From an uncultured Bacteroides sp. (GTDB lineage: Bacteria; Bacteroidota; Bacteroidia; Bacteroidales; Bacteroidaceae): DNA of 5,240 nucleotides. Below, piece after piece: positions 1 to 5,180 of this stretch. The translations under genes were made by a program, and so were the position numbers. The notes below the pieces were generated by a model. That model saw only the letters and a program-made list of their open reading frames with translations. It was not told the DNA's origin and made no database searches. Within the stretch, counting starts at the first letter, position 1. Every line of letters begins with the position of its first letter. Where the stretch lies: contig CAUEFX010000114.1 of the NCBI GenBank assembly GCA_958477465.1, positions 1 through 5,240 of the forward strand, read 5' to 3'.

Positions 1-96
1 AGTTCACTTTCGCATTTTAATATAACATACCCACAGGGTTTTCGGACTGACCCCTGAAATTGGCTTTTGAAGTTCTTTTTACTGTCCGTATGGGTT
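1..96. other. Unassigned left-edge segment beyond the tRNA terminator
   Basis: No gene can be supported here. The minus strand has one frame without stops from about position 120 to the left edge, but it has no ATG, starts inside the tRNA terminator and its product resembles nothing I recognise. The plus strand frames carry stops. A short palindrome, ACCC-ACA-GGGT near position 30, is too small to interpret. I found no copy of the tRNA 3' end that would mark an integration site. This is probably intergenic sequence, or the edge of a feature that lies further left. Confidence 0.4.
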
Positions 97-135
97 AAGA
101 AAAAAGCTCCCTAAACCGTTAGTTTAGAGAGCTTT
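97..135 (-). terminator. Intrinsic terminator of tRNA-Lys
   Basis: Arms 105-116 and 122-133 are inverted repeats around a 5-nt loop (117-121), extendable by two A-T pairs to 103 and 135. Read on the minus strand, the hairpin is followed at once by six T's, then C-T-T (105 down to 97). The single imperfection is C110 against A128 on the plus strand. On the minus-strand RNA it becomes a G·U wobble, so the stem is unbroken only in the leftward transcript. This fits a rho-independent terminator about 37 nt past the tRNA 3' end. It may also stop any read-through from the transporter gene upstream. Confidence 0.88.
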
Positions 136-171
136 GTCATAGCTTGGCGGAGTATTGTCTTTTCTCCTAAG

Positions 172-244
172 TGATCCGCCTGGGGCTCGAACCCAGGACC
201 CCAACATTAAAAGTGTTGTGCTCTACCTGCTGAGCTAGCGAATC
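172..244 (-). tRNA. tRNA-Lys, anticodon TTT
   Basis: The 73-nt minus-strand sequence folds into a complete cloverleaf. The acceptor stem is GATTCGC/GCGGATC (seven pairs, one T-G). The D stem is GCTC/GAGC, the anticodon stem CAACA/TGTTG with loop CTTTTAA, the variable loop has 5 nt, and the T stem CTGGG/CCCAG carries loop TTCGAGC. The anticodon TTT lies at 211-209, so the tRNA decodes AAA and AAG as lysine. The discriminator base is A. The next bases are C-T-T, so CCA is not encoded and must be added by the CCA-adding nucleotidyltransferase. The gene sits downstream of, and on the same strand as, the tdk-transporter unit, but has its own promoter and terminator. Confidence 0.97.
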
Positions 245-283
245 AATCCTTTTTGCAAATCAGTTATTTCCTGATTGCGGGTG

Positions 284-313
284 CAAAGGTAGTGACTTTT
301 TTTTTATTTGCAA
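284..313 (-). promoter_or_regulatory. Bacteroidota-type promoter for tRNA-Lys
   Basis: On the minus strand a TTG (313-311) is followed after 19 bp by TACCTTTG (291-284), an exact match to the Bacteroides -7 consensus TAnnTTTG with a normal -33 spacing. The spacer is very A-rich (nine consecutive A's). Transcription would begin around 275-280, some 30-35 nt ahead of the mature tRNA 5' end, leaving a short leader for RNase P to remove. Confidence 0.8.
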
Positions 314-355
314 GCAAAATGAGTAAAAAAAAGTGTATTATTTTATGTGCTCTCT

Positions 356-1477
356 CTAATCCTGTTGATTTTCAGATAATTCTGATCCGGAGTCGCTTAT
401 CTTTTCTCTATTGATAATAAAACGTTGGTAGTATGACAGCATCAGCGTGGTCAATGGAAGTGCTATAATCATGCCTAATACTCCCATAAGCGACCCCCAT
501 ACGGAGAGGGACAGGAGGATGATAGCCGGATTCAGACCGGTTATTTTTCCCATGATTTTTGGTACGATTATCGTATCCTGGATGATTTGGACGACGGCAA
601 AGACGGCCAAAGCGGAAGCAATGATAATCCAAAAGTTTTGGCCCGTATCGGCGGCCTTGAGGATGGCCAACAAGATAGTAGGAAGAAAACCGATGATTTG
701 AAGATAGGGCACCATATTCAGAGCACCGATGAAAAGCCCCAGGCCGATAGCCATTGGAAAGTCTATAATGAGAAAGCCGATACTGAATAATATGCCGACG
801 CAAAGGGCTACAAGCGCTTGTCCGCGAAAATAAGTATTCATACCATTCTGCACGTCTTTGATGAGATTGGTCGTGAAAGTACGATATTTGGCGGGCAATA
901 AATGAATCCAACCTTCTGCTATTGCTTCGTAGTCCAATAAGATGAAAAAGACATATAATAAGATGATGAAAGAGGCCAAGATGCTGAATAGGAAGTTGAT
1001 GGATTCTGATAATAACATCCAGAGCTTGGGTACGGCGCTTCTTATCGTGTTGACAATGTTCTCTTCACTCAAAATGCGGTTTAGCGTATTCATGTCTATG
1101 TTTTCATGAATAAAATCCGAAAGGCTTTGGGGTACATTGGAGTTGTCGGACAGGCCATTGGTGAAATATAGAACCAAAAGATTCTTTACTTTTCCAAACT
1201 CTTCCAGTATCGGCGGCACCAGAAAATAAAAAGCGGTTACTCCTATTACGGTTATGGTAGTCAGTGCGCCGAAAATGGCAAGTACCCGGCTTTTGAAGTG
1301 TAGTTTGTACTGGAACAATTTAACCAACGGATAAATCATATAGGCGATGAGCCATGCCAAAAAGAAAGGCAATAACACTCCACTGAGCCTTTCGACCAGC
1401 ATTAATAGCCCGATTATAAGGACACAACAAATAGTACCGCGTATAAAACTGTCGAATGTTATCTTCTTTCTTTCCAT
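356..1477 (-). CDS. AI-2E transporter family (PerM/UPF0118) membrane protein
   Basis: A 373-residue polytopic inner-membrane protein of the AI-2E transporter family (Pfam PF01594). Hydrophobic segments lie at about 12-50, 64-88, 158-182, 219-239, 242-275, 282-300 and 315-348, with a soluble stretch at about 90-150 between the third and fourth helices, the usual layout of this family (about eight helices). Typical family signatures are visible: YFRGQ (216-220), NMVPYL (254-259), the Q-D-T-I-I-V-P-K-I-MG block (300-310), GLNP (314-317) and IALPL (338-342). The C-terminal tail (355-373) is polar. Members have been linked to autoinducer-2 export (TqsA) and Na+/H+ antiport, so the substrate cannot be read from sequence. 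The ATG at 1477 lies 12 bp after the tdk stop codon, so the two genes are probably co-transcribed. No hairpin terminator follows the stop codon, only a T-run at about 332-325. Confidence 0.9.
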   Translation of the reverse strand: MERKKITFDSFIRGTICCVLIIGLLMLVERLSGVLLPFFLAWLIAYMIYPLVKLFQYKLHFKSRVLAIFGALTTITVIGVTAFYFLVPPILEEFGKVKNLLVLYFTNGLSDNSNVPQSLSDFIHENIDMNTLNRILSEENIVNTIRSAVPKLWMLLSESINFLFSILASFIILLYVFFILLDYEAIAEGWIHLLPAKYRTFTTNLIKDVQNGMNTYFRGQALVALCVGILFSIGFLIIDFPMAIGLGLFIGALNMVPYLQIIGFLPTILLAILKAADTGQNFWIIIASALAVFAVVQIIQDTIIVPKIMGKITGLNPAIILLSLSVWGSLMGVLGMIIALPLTTLMLSYYQRFIINREKISDSGSELSENQQD

Positions 1478-1489
1478 ATCTTAGATGTT

Positions 1490-2089
1490 TTATCCTTTTT
1501 CTTTATCTTCCTCCAATGCCCGTAAATAGCACTCACGGCATAGTGGCTCGTATTCTGCGGTCTCTCCCAACATCACTTGTTTGTCATTCTTTACTGTCCG
1601 ATGAGAAAAAGAGGCAAGCTGTCCGCATTTTACACAAATGGCATGCACTTTGGATACCTCGTCGGCGATGGCGCATAAACCCGGCATCGGTCCGAATGGG
1701 TTGCCTTTAAAATCCATGTCTAGGCCGGCGATAATCACTCTGACGCCATTATTTGCCAGTTGATTACATACTTCGATTAAACCGTTGTCAAAGAATTGCG
1801 CTTCATCAATGCCTACTACATCTATTTCGGAAGTAAACAATAAAATACTGGCCGATGAGTCGATGGGGGTGGAGGATATTGTGTTGCTGTCATGCGACAC
1901 TACGTCTGCTTCAGAATAGCGGACGTCGATGGCCGGTTTGAATATTTCTACACGCTGACGGGCGAATTTGGCACGTTTCAAACGGCGGATCAGCTCTTCT
2001 GTTTTTCCTGAGAACATAGAGCCGCAAATAACTTCGATTCTTCCTCTTCTTCGGGTTTCCTGTATGTGATCTTCTGAAAATAATACCAT
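1490..2089 (-). CDS. tdk: Thymidine kinase, type II
   Basis: Thymidine kinase (EC 2.7.1.21) phosphorylates thymidine (and deoxyuridine) with ATP to dTMP in the cytoplasmic pyrimidine salvage pathway. At 199 residues it has the usual length of the type II (human TK1-like, tetrameric) family. Visible motifs are the P-loop GSMFSGKT (23-30), the DEAQFF box (95-100) with the catalytic base Glu96, the DFKGNPFGPM segment (126-135), a structural zinc site from C152-x2-C155 and C184-x2-C187, and the lasso segment ending in EYEPLC (179-184). The next internal Met (25) lies inside the P-loop, so the ATG at 2089 must be the start. The 20-residue basic N-terminal extension before the kinase core matches what I recall of Bacteroides Tdk. 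It is the first gene of a leftward unit with the transporter gene. Nothing is missing or broken. Confidence 0.97.
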   Translation of the reverse strand: MVLFSEDHIQETRRRGRIEVICGSMFSGKTEELIRRLKRAKFARQRVEIFKPAIDVRYSEADVVSHDSNTISSTPIDSSASILLFTSEIDVVGIDEAQFFDNGLIEVCNQLANNGVRVIIAGLDMDFKGNPFGPMPGLCAIADEVSKVHAICVKCGQLASFSHRTVKNDKQVMLGETAEYEPLCRECYLRALEEDKEKG

Positions 2090-2113
2090 GGTTCAGTGTG
2101 TTGTATTTGGTTG

Positions 2114-2121
2114 CAAAAATA
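2114..2121 (-). promoter_or_regulatory. Putative -7 element of the tdk promoter
   Basis: On the minus strand TATTTTTG (2121-2114) matches TAnnTTTG exactly. It lies 24 bp before the tdk ATG, implying a leader of roughly 15-20 nt. No TTG is present 19-21 bp upstream, where ATC/CAT is found instead, so the -33 element is poor. Confidence 0.5.
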
Positions 2122-2163
2122 ACACTTTTGTTCGCTTCCCGATGTTTTTTCATTATTTATTTC

Positions 2164-2171
2164 TACATTTG
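2164..2171 (+). promoter_or_regulatory. Putative -7 element for the 2203-5155 gene cluster
   Basis: TACATTTG is an exact match to the Bacteroides TAnnTTTG element. At the expected -33 position, 19 bp upstream, there is ATG (2142-2144), a two-of-three match to TTG. Transcription would start near 2178, about 25 nt before the ATG at 2203. That rules out the upstream in-frame ATG at 2098, which would lie before the promoter. Confidence 0.55.
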
Positions 2172-2202
2172 TGGCATCTACAAAAAGGTAAATAAGAATA
2201 GT

Positions 2203-2880
2203 ATGCAAGCACTATTGACCAATATAGAACTGGATATTCAGGAATTGAAGTATTTGATGGATGCTTTTTCGCGTGAACCGAATGCTGCTTTACGTGAAGT
2301 GTTGAAACGGAGTATCCTGCAAATGCGTGCCCGGCTGGATCAATTGTTGTTGGATTTGGATGCAGCGCAGATACCTTTGGAAGAAAGGGGACAGAAGCCT
2401 TTGGAAGAAGGTATACAGAAGCCTTTAGGAGAAGGGGTGCAGCAGCCTTTGACTGAAGAGGCGCAACAGCCTTTGACTGAAAAGAAACAGCAGCCTTTGG
2501 AAGAAAGGGTACAGATGTCTTTGACTGAACAGGTGCAGACTCCTTTGGATGAAAAAGTACAGAAGCCTTTGGCAGAAACTGAGCAGAAACCTTTGGAGGA
2601 AAAGTTGCAGAAACTTTCTGTCTCCTCTGCTCCAATATTGGGTGAGCGTATCAGACCTGCGATGGATTTGCGGCGTTCGATTAGTTTGAATGATTCCTTC
2701 CGTTTTTCACGTGAATTGTTTAAAGGCGACAATGAGCAGATGAATCGGGTGATAGAGCAGATATCGGAGATGAATTCTTTGGAAACAGCTGTTGCCTTTC
2801 TTGTTTCCAAAGTGGATGTCGATGAAGAAAATGAAGCTATGGCAGACTTTATGGAGATCTTGAAAAAGTTTTTTAATTAA
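2203..2880 (+). CDS. Hypothetical protein with ten tandem 8-residue repeats and a conserved C-terminal helical domain
   Basis: This is a 225-residue protein in three parts. Residues 1-56 are predicted helical and amphipathic, rich in Leu, Glu and Arg, and may oligomerise. Residues 57-136 are ten uninterrupted 8-residue units of the form xPLxExxQ. Residues about 158-225 contain SLNDSFRFSRELF (161-173) and end in ADFMEILKKFF; I recall similar SLNDRF..RELF tails in uncharacterised Bacteroidota proteins but cannot name the function. There is no signal peptide or membrane segment when the start is ATG 2203. An in-frame ATG at 2098 would add 35 residues that overlap both divergent promoters, so I reject it. 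The gene heads a rightward cluster and its stop codon lies 17 bp before rsmI. It could be a scaffolding or regulatory protein, but that is a guess from architecture only. Confidence 0.75.
   Translation: MQALLTNIELDIQELKYLMDAFSREPNAALREVLKRSILQMRARLDQLLLDLDAAQIPLEERGQKPLEEGIQKPLGEGVQQPLTEEAQQPLTEKKQQPLEERVQMSLTEQVQTPLDEKVQKPLAETEQKPLEEKLQKLSVSSAPILGERIRPAMDLRRSISLNDSFRFSRELFKGDNEQMNRVIEQISEMNSLETAVAFLVSKVDVDEENEAMADFMEILKKFFN
2371..2610 (+). repeat. In-frame 24-bp minisatellite, ten units
   Basis: Ten contiguous 24-bp units start at 2371, 2395, 2419, 2443, 2467, 2491, 2515, 2539, 2563 and 2587. The nucleotide core CCTTTG followed by a GAA and ending in CAG (or CAA) recurs. The protein units are IPLEERGQ, KPLEEGIQ, KPLGEGVQ, QPLTEEAQ, QPLTEKKQ, QPLEERVQ, MSLTEQVQ, TPLDEKVQ, KPLAETEQ and KPLEEKLQ. 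Pro2 is changed in unit 7 only. Leu3, Glu5 and Gln8 are invariant. A degenerate start of an eleventh unit (KLSV) follows. The array encodes a Pro/Glu/Gln-rich, probably extended linker and keeps frame whatever the copy number. Confidence 0.95.
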
Positions 2881-2897
2881 TCTGATACCATTGCTGT

Positions 2898-3572
2898 ATG
2901 GGAAAATTATATGTAGTACCCACCCCTGTGGGGAATTTGGAAGATATGACCTTTCGGGCCATCCGGATATTAAAAGAGGTTGATCTTATTCTGGCGGAGG
3001 ATACCCGTACTTCCGGAATTTTGCTGAAACACTTTGAAATAAAGAATGCAATGCAGTCTCACCATAAGTTTAATGAACATAAAACGGTGGAGAGCGTTGT
3101 TAATAGGATAAAAGCCGGTGAAACGGTGGCTTTGATCTCGGATGCCGGTACGCCGGGTATTTCCGATCCCGGTTTTTTGGTGGTACGCGAGTGTGTGCGC
3201 AATGGCATTGAGGTGCAATGCCTGCCGGGGGCAACGGCATTTGTCCCTGCATTGGTAGCTTCAGGACTGCCCAATGAGAAATTCTGTTTTGAAGGATTTC
3301 TTCCTCAAAAGAAGGGGCGCATGACGAAACTCAAGTCTTTGGTAGAAGAACGGCGTACGATGGTGTTTTACGAATCTCCCCATCGTTTGCTGAAAACCCT
3401 GACCCAGTTTGCCGAATATTTCGGGGCGGAACGCTTGGCAAGCGTATCCAGAGAGATATCCAAACTTCACGAAGAAACCATTCGCGGCAGTTTGAGTGAA
3501 TTGATAGAACACTTTACCGAAACGGAACCCCGTGGAGAGATAGTGATTGTAATTGCAGGAATAGACGATTAA
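2898..3572 (+). CDS. rsmI: 16S rRNA (cytidine(1402)-2'-O)-methyltransferase RsmI
   Basis: RsmI uses S-adenosylmethionine to 2'-O-methylate C1402 of 16S rRNA in the ribosomal P site. The protein is a tetrapyrrole-methylase (SAM MT class III) fold. Visible motifs are TPVGNLEDMT (9-18), AEDTR (33-37), the SAM-binding SDAGTPGISDPG (81-92), PGATAFVPALVASG (110-123), FEGFLP (131-136), YESPHR (158-163) and SREISKLHEE (184-193). At 224 residues it is shorter than E. coli RsmI (about 286) and lacks the extra C-terminal region; shorter forms are normal in Bacteroidota as far as I recall. The ATG at 2898 is required because TPVGN begins nine residues later. There is no clear Shine-Dalgarno sequence. The 17-bp gap from the preceding gene leaves no room for a separate promoter, so it is probably co-transcribed. 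Confidence 0.96.
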   Translation: MGKLYVVPTPVGNLEDMTFRAIRILKEVDLILAEDTRTSGILLKHFEIKNAMQSHHKFNEHKTVESVVNRIKAGETVALISDAGTPGISDPGFLVVRECVRNGIEVQCLPGATAFVPALVASGLPNEKFCFEGFLPQKKGRMTKLKSLVEERRTMVFYESPHRLLKTLTQFAEYFGAERLASVSREISKLHEETIRGSLSELIEHFTETEPRGEIVIVIAGIDD

Positions 3573-3605
3573 ATAACTTCATTAAAAAACGTAAAACGTA
3601 AACGT

Positions 3606-4463
3606 ATGAAAAAGTTAGCAATTTTAATTGTATGCGCAGCCATGTTGGCTTCGTGTGATGGCTTTAAAGGTGGTAGCAAAGATCTTAAGGCTGAGAATGA
3701 CTCCTTGTTGATAGAATTGACACAGCGTAATGCTGAGTTGGATGAGATGATGGGAACATTTAATGAAATTCAAGAAGGTTTCCGTCAGATTAATGACGCA
3801 GAGAGCCGTGTGGATTTGCAGCGTGGCACAATAACCGAAAACTCGGCAACGGCCAAACAGCGGATTGCTTCTGATATTGAGTTTATCACCAAGCAAATGG
3901 AAGAGAACAAGGCACAGATTGCCAAGTTGCAGGCTATGTTGAAGAACAGCAAGAATAATTCTACACAGTTGAAAAAGGCTGTGGAATCTTTGACACAGGA
4001 ACTGGTTACCAAGCAGCAGCGCATTGAAGAACTGCAAGCCGAACTTGCATCCAAGAATATCCGTATTCAGGAACTGGATGCCGCTGTTAGCGGATTGTCG
4101 GCAGACAAGGAGTCTCTTGAAGCAGAGAATGAAGCCAAAGCCAGAACCGTGGCCGAACAGGATAAAGCTATTAATGCAGCCTGGTTTGTATTTGGCACGA
4201 AAGCAGAACTGAAGTCGCAGAAGATTCTTCAGAGTGGAGATGTCCTGAAAAATGCTGATTTCAATAAAGACTATTTCACTCAGATCGACGTCCGTACTAC
4301 CAAAGAGATTAAATTGTACTCAAAGCGTGCCGAGTTGCTGACTACTCATCCGGCCGGCTCTTACGAATTGGTGAAGGATGACAAAGGACAACTTACTTTG
4401 AAGATAACAGATCCGAAAGAGTTCTGGAGTGTATCAAAATATTTGGTTATCCAGGTTAAATAA
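3606..4463 (+). CDS. Coiled-coil lipoprotein, possibly of the Cbp1 collagen-binding adhesin family
   Basis: A 285-residue protein with a lipoprotein signal: MKK, a hydrophobic core (4-15) and the lipobox LASC with Cys17 as the lipidated residue. The mature part has Glu/Lys/Gln-rich coiled-coil stretches at about 26-64 and 88-192. A C-terminal globular domain (193-285) begins AAWFVFGTKAEL and contains DFNKDYFTQIDVR (218-230) and EFWSVSKYLVIQV (272-284). From memory this architecture and size (about 31 kDa) resemble the Bacteroides fragilis Cbp1 collagen-binding glycoprotein, but I cannot confirm homology. One match to the Bacteroides O-glycosylation motif D-(S/T)-(A/I/L/V/M/T) is DSL at 32-34. 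Only one acidic residue (D18) follows the Cys, so the acidic surface-export signal is weak and a periplasmic location is possible. The start is fixed by the signal peptide. It follows rsmI after 33 bp and overlaps the next start codon. Confidence 0.85.
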   Translation: MKKLAILIVCAAMLASCDGFKGGSKDLKAENDSLLIELTQRNAELDEMMGTFNEIQEGFRQINDAESRVDLQRGTITENSATAKQRIASDIEFITKQMEENKAQIAKLQAMLKNSKNNSTQLKKAVESLTQELVTKQQRIEELQAELASKNIRIQELDAAVSGLSADKESLEAENEAKARTVAEQDKAINAAWFVFGTKAELKSQKILQSGDVLKNADFNKDYFTQIDVRTTKEIKLYSKRAELLTTHPAGSYELVKDDKGQLTLKITDPKEFWSVSKYLVIQVK

Positions 4464-5155
4464 TGAAATATAAAAATCTCTTTTTTGATTTAGACGATAC
4501 GTTATGGGCATTTTCAGCGAATGCGCGCGATACATTTGAAGAAATGTATGATAAGTACGGACTGGATGCTTTCTTTGATTCTTTCGAACACTTCTATTCG
4601 CTTTATCAACAGCGGAATACAGAACTTTGGATAGAATACGGTAACGGTCAGATCACAAAAGAGGAGCTTAATCGCCAACGCTTTCTGTACCCTCTTGAGG
4701 CAGTAGGCGCTGGCGATCCTGCTTTGGCGAAAGCATATTCGGAGGGCTTCTTTTCCGTTATTCCTACTAAGAGCCGGCTGATGCCCCATGCGAAAGAGGT
4801 TCTTGATTTCTTGTCCTCCCGCTATAATCTTTTTATCCTGTCGAACGGTTTTCGCGAACTCCAATCCCGTAAGATGCGTTCTGCGGGGATAGACCATTAT
4901 TTTAAGAAGGTGGTTCTTTCGGATGATATCGGGCTTTTGAAGCCTGCTCCGCAATTGTTTCACTTTGCCCTTTCGGCTACTCAATCCGAGTTGCGCGATT
5001 CATTGATGATAGGCGACAGTTGGGAAGCCGATATGGTAGGAGCCAATGGGGTGGGGATGCATCATGCCTTTTACAATGTGTCCGGTCGCAGTGAATTTCC
5101 CTTTAAGCCTACTTATCTTTTGAAAGACTTGAAAGAGTTGATGCAAATATTGTAG
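4463..5155 (+). CDS. HAD-superfamily hydrolase, YjjG/YfnB-type (noncanonical nucleotidase-like)
   Basis: A 230-residue cytoplasmic HAD phosphatase. All four HAD motifs are intact. Motif I is FFDLDDTLW with nucleophile Asp9 and acid/base Asp11. Motif II is ILSNGF with Ser127. Motif III is Lys160 in LLKPAPQLF. Motif IV is GDSWEADMVGA (184-194) with Asp185 and Asp190 for Mg2+. The long insert between motifs I and II (about 15-105) is helical and forms a C1 cap. The SNG motif, LKPAP and the GDSWEAD form fit the YjjG/YfnB subfamily, in which E. coli YjjG dephosphorylates pyrimidine (deoxy)nucleoside monophosphates. The real substrate is not provable here. Its ATG shares the A of the preceding TAA (TAATG), which suggests translational coupling with the lipoprotein gene. 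Confidence 0.92.
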   Translation: MKYKNLFFDLDDTLWAFSANARDTFEEMYDKYGLDAFFDSFEHFYSLYQQRNTELWIEYGNGQITKEELNRQRFLYPLEAVGAGDPALAKAYSEGFFSVIPTKSRLMPHAKEVLDFLSSRYNLFILSNGFRELQSRKMRSAGIDHYFKKVVLSDDIGLLKPAPQLFHFALSATQSELRDSLMIGDSWEADMVGANGVGMHHAFYNVSGRSEFPFKPTYLLKDLKELMQIL

Positions 5156-5161
5156 TATTTG
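5144..5161 (+). other. Small AT-rich inverted repeat across the stop codon of the HAD gene
   Basis: CAAATA (5144-5149) and TATTTG (5156-5161) form a perfect 6-bp inverted repeat around TTGTAG, which contains the stop codon. Flanking G·U pairs could extend it slightly in RNA. No T-run follows, so I do not call it a terminator. It also overlaps the -33 element of the outgoing promoter. Confidence 0.45.
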
Positions 5162-5180
5162 TGAATAAGTCGTACTTTTG
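5150..5180 (+). promoter_or_regulatory. Bacteroidota-type promoter reading out of the right edge
   Basis: TTG (5150-5152) is followed after 20 bp by TACTTTTG (5173-5180), an exact TAnnTTTG with good spacing. The -33 element overlaps the last codon of the HAD gene. Transcription would start near 5187. No open reading frame of useful size begins in the remaining bases (the ATG at 5218 stops after four codons), so the transcript has a leader of over 50 nt or is a non-coding RNA whose end lies beyond the window. Confidence 0.65.

Noticed and set aside
172..300. An integration (att) site at the tRNA-Lys gene
   Set aside because: No direct repeat of the tRNA 3' end and no integrase gene are present in the window.
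408..911. A 167-codon minus-strand frame and plus-strand frames at 447-790 inside the transporter gene
   Set aside because: The transporter frame has the family motifs and membrane helices. These frames give low-quality His/Arg-rich or mixed products without domains.
79..1603. The 11-mer TTTACTGTCCG near position 77 recurs inside tdk near 1590
   Set aside because: A few shared 11-mers are expected by chance in a window of this length, and the flanks do not match.
2153..2810. Two long minus-strand open frames (2635-2153 and 2810-2340) opposite the repeat gene
   Set aside because: They are shadows. A 24-bp repeat without stops in one unit gives open frames in the other registers, and the products are Ser/Lys/Cys-rich repeats with no recognisable domain.
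3555..3590. A possible internal promoter (TAACTTCA) ahead of the lipoprotein gene
   Set aside because: It departs from TAnnTTTG at two of the fixed positions, and no TTG is at the right spacing.
3624..4054. Minus-strand open frames of 137 and 89 codons opposite the lipoprotein gene
   Set aside because: They lie antisense to a clear coiled-coil coding region, and their Leu/Cys/Phe content is what the complement of Glu/Lys/Gln codons gives.
4514..4984. A 156-codon minus-strand frame opposite the HAD gene
   Set aside because: The plus-strand frame carries all four HAD motifs. The antisense product has no recognisable feature.
5144..5172. The inverted repeat after the HAD gene as a terminator
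   Set aside because: It is an AT-only core of 6 bp with no T-run after it, and it overlaps a promoter.
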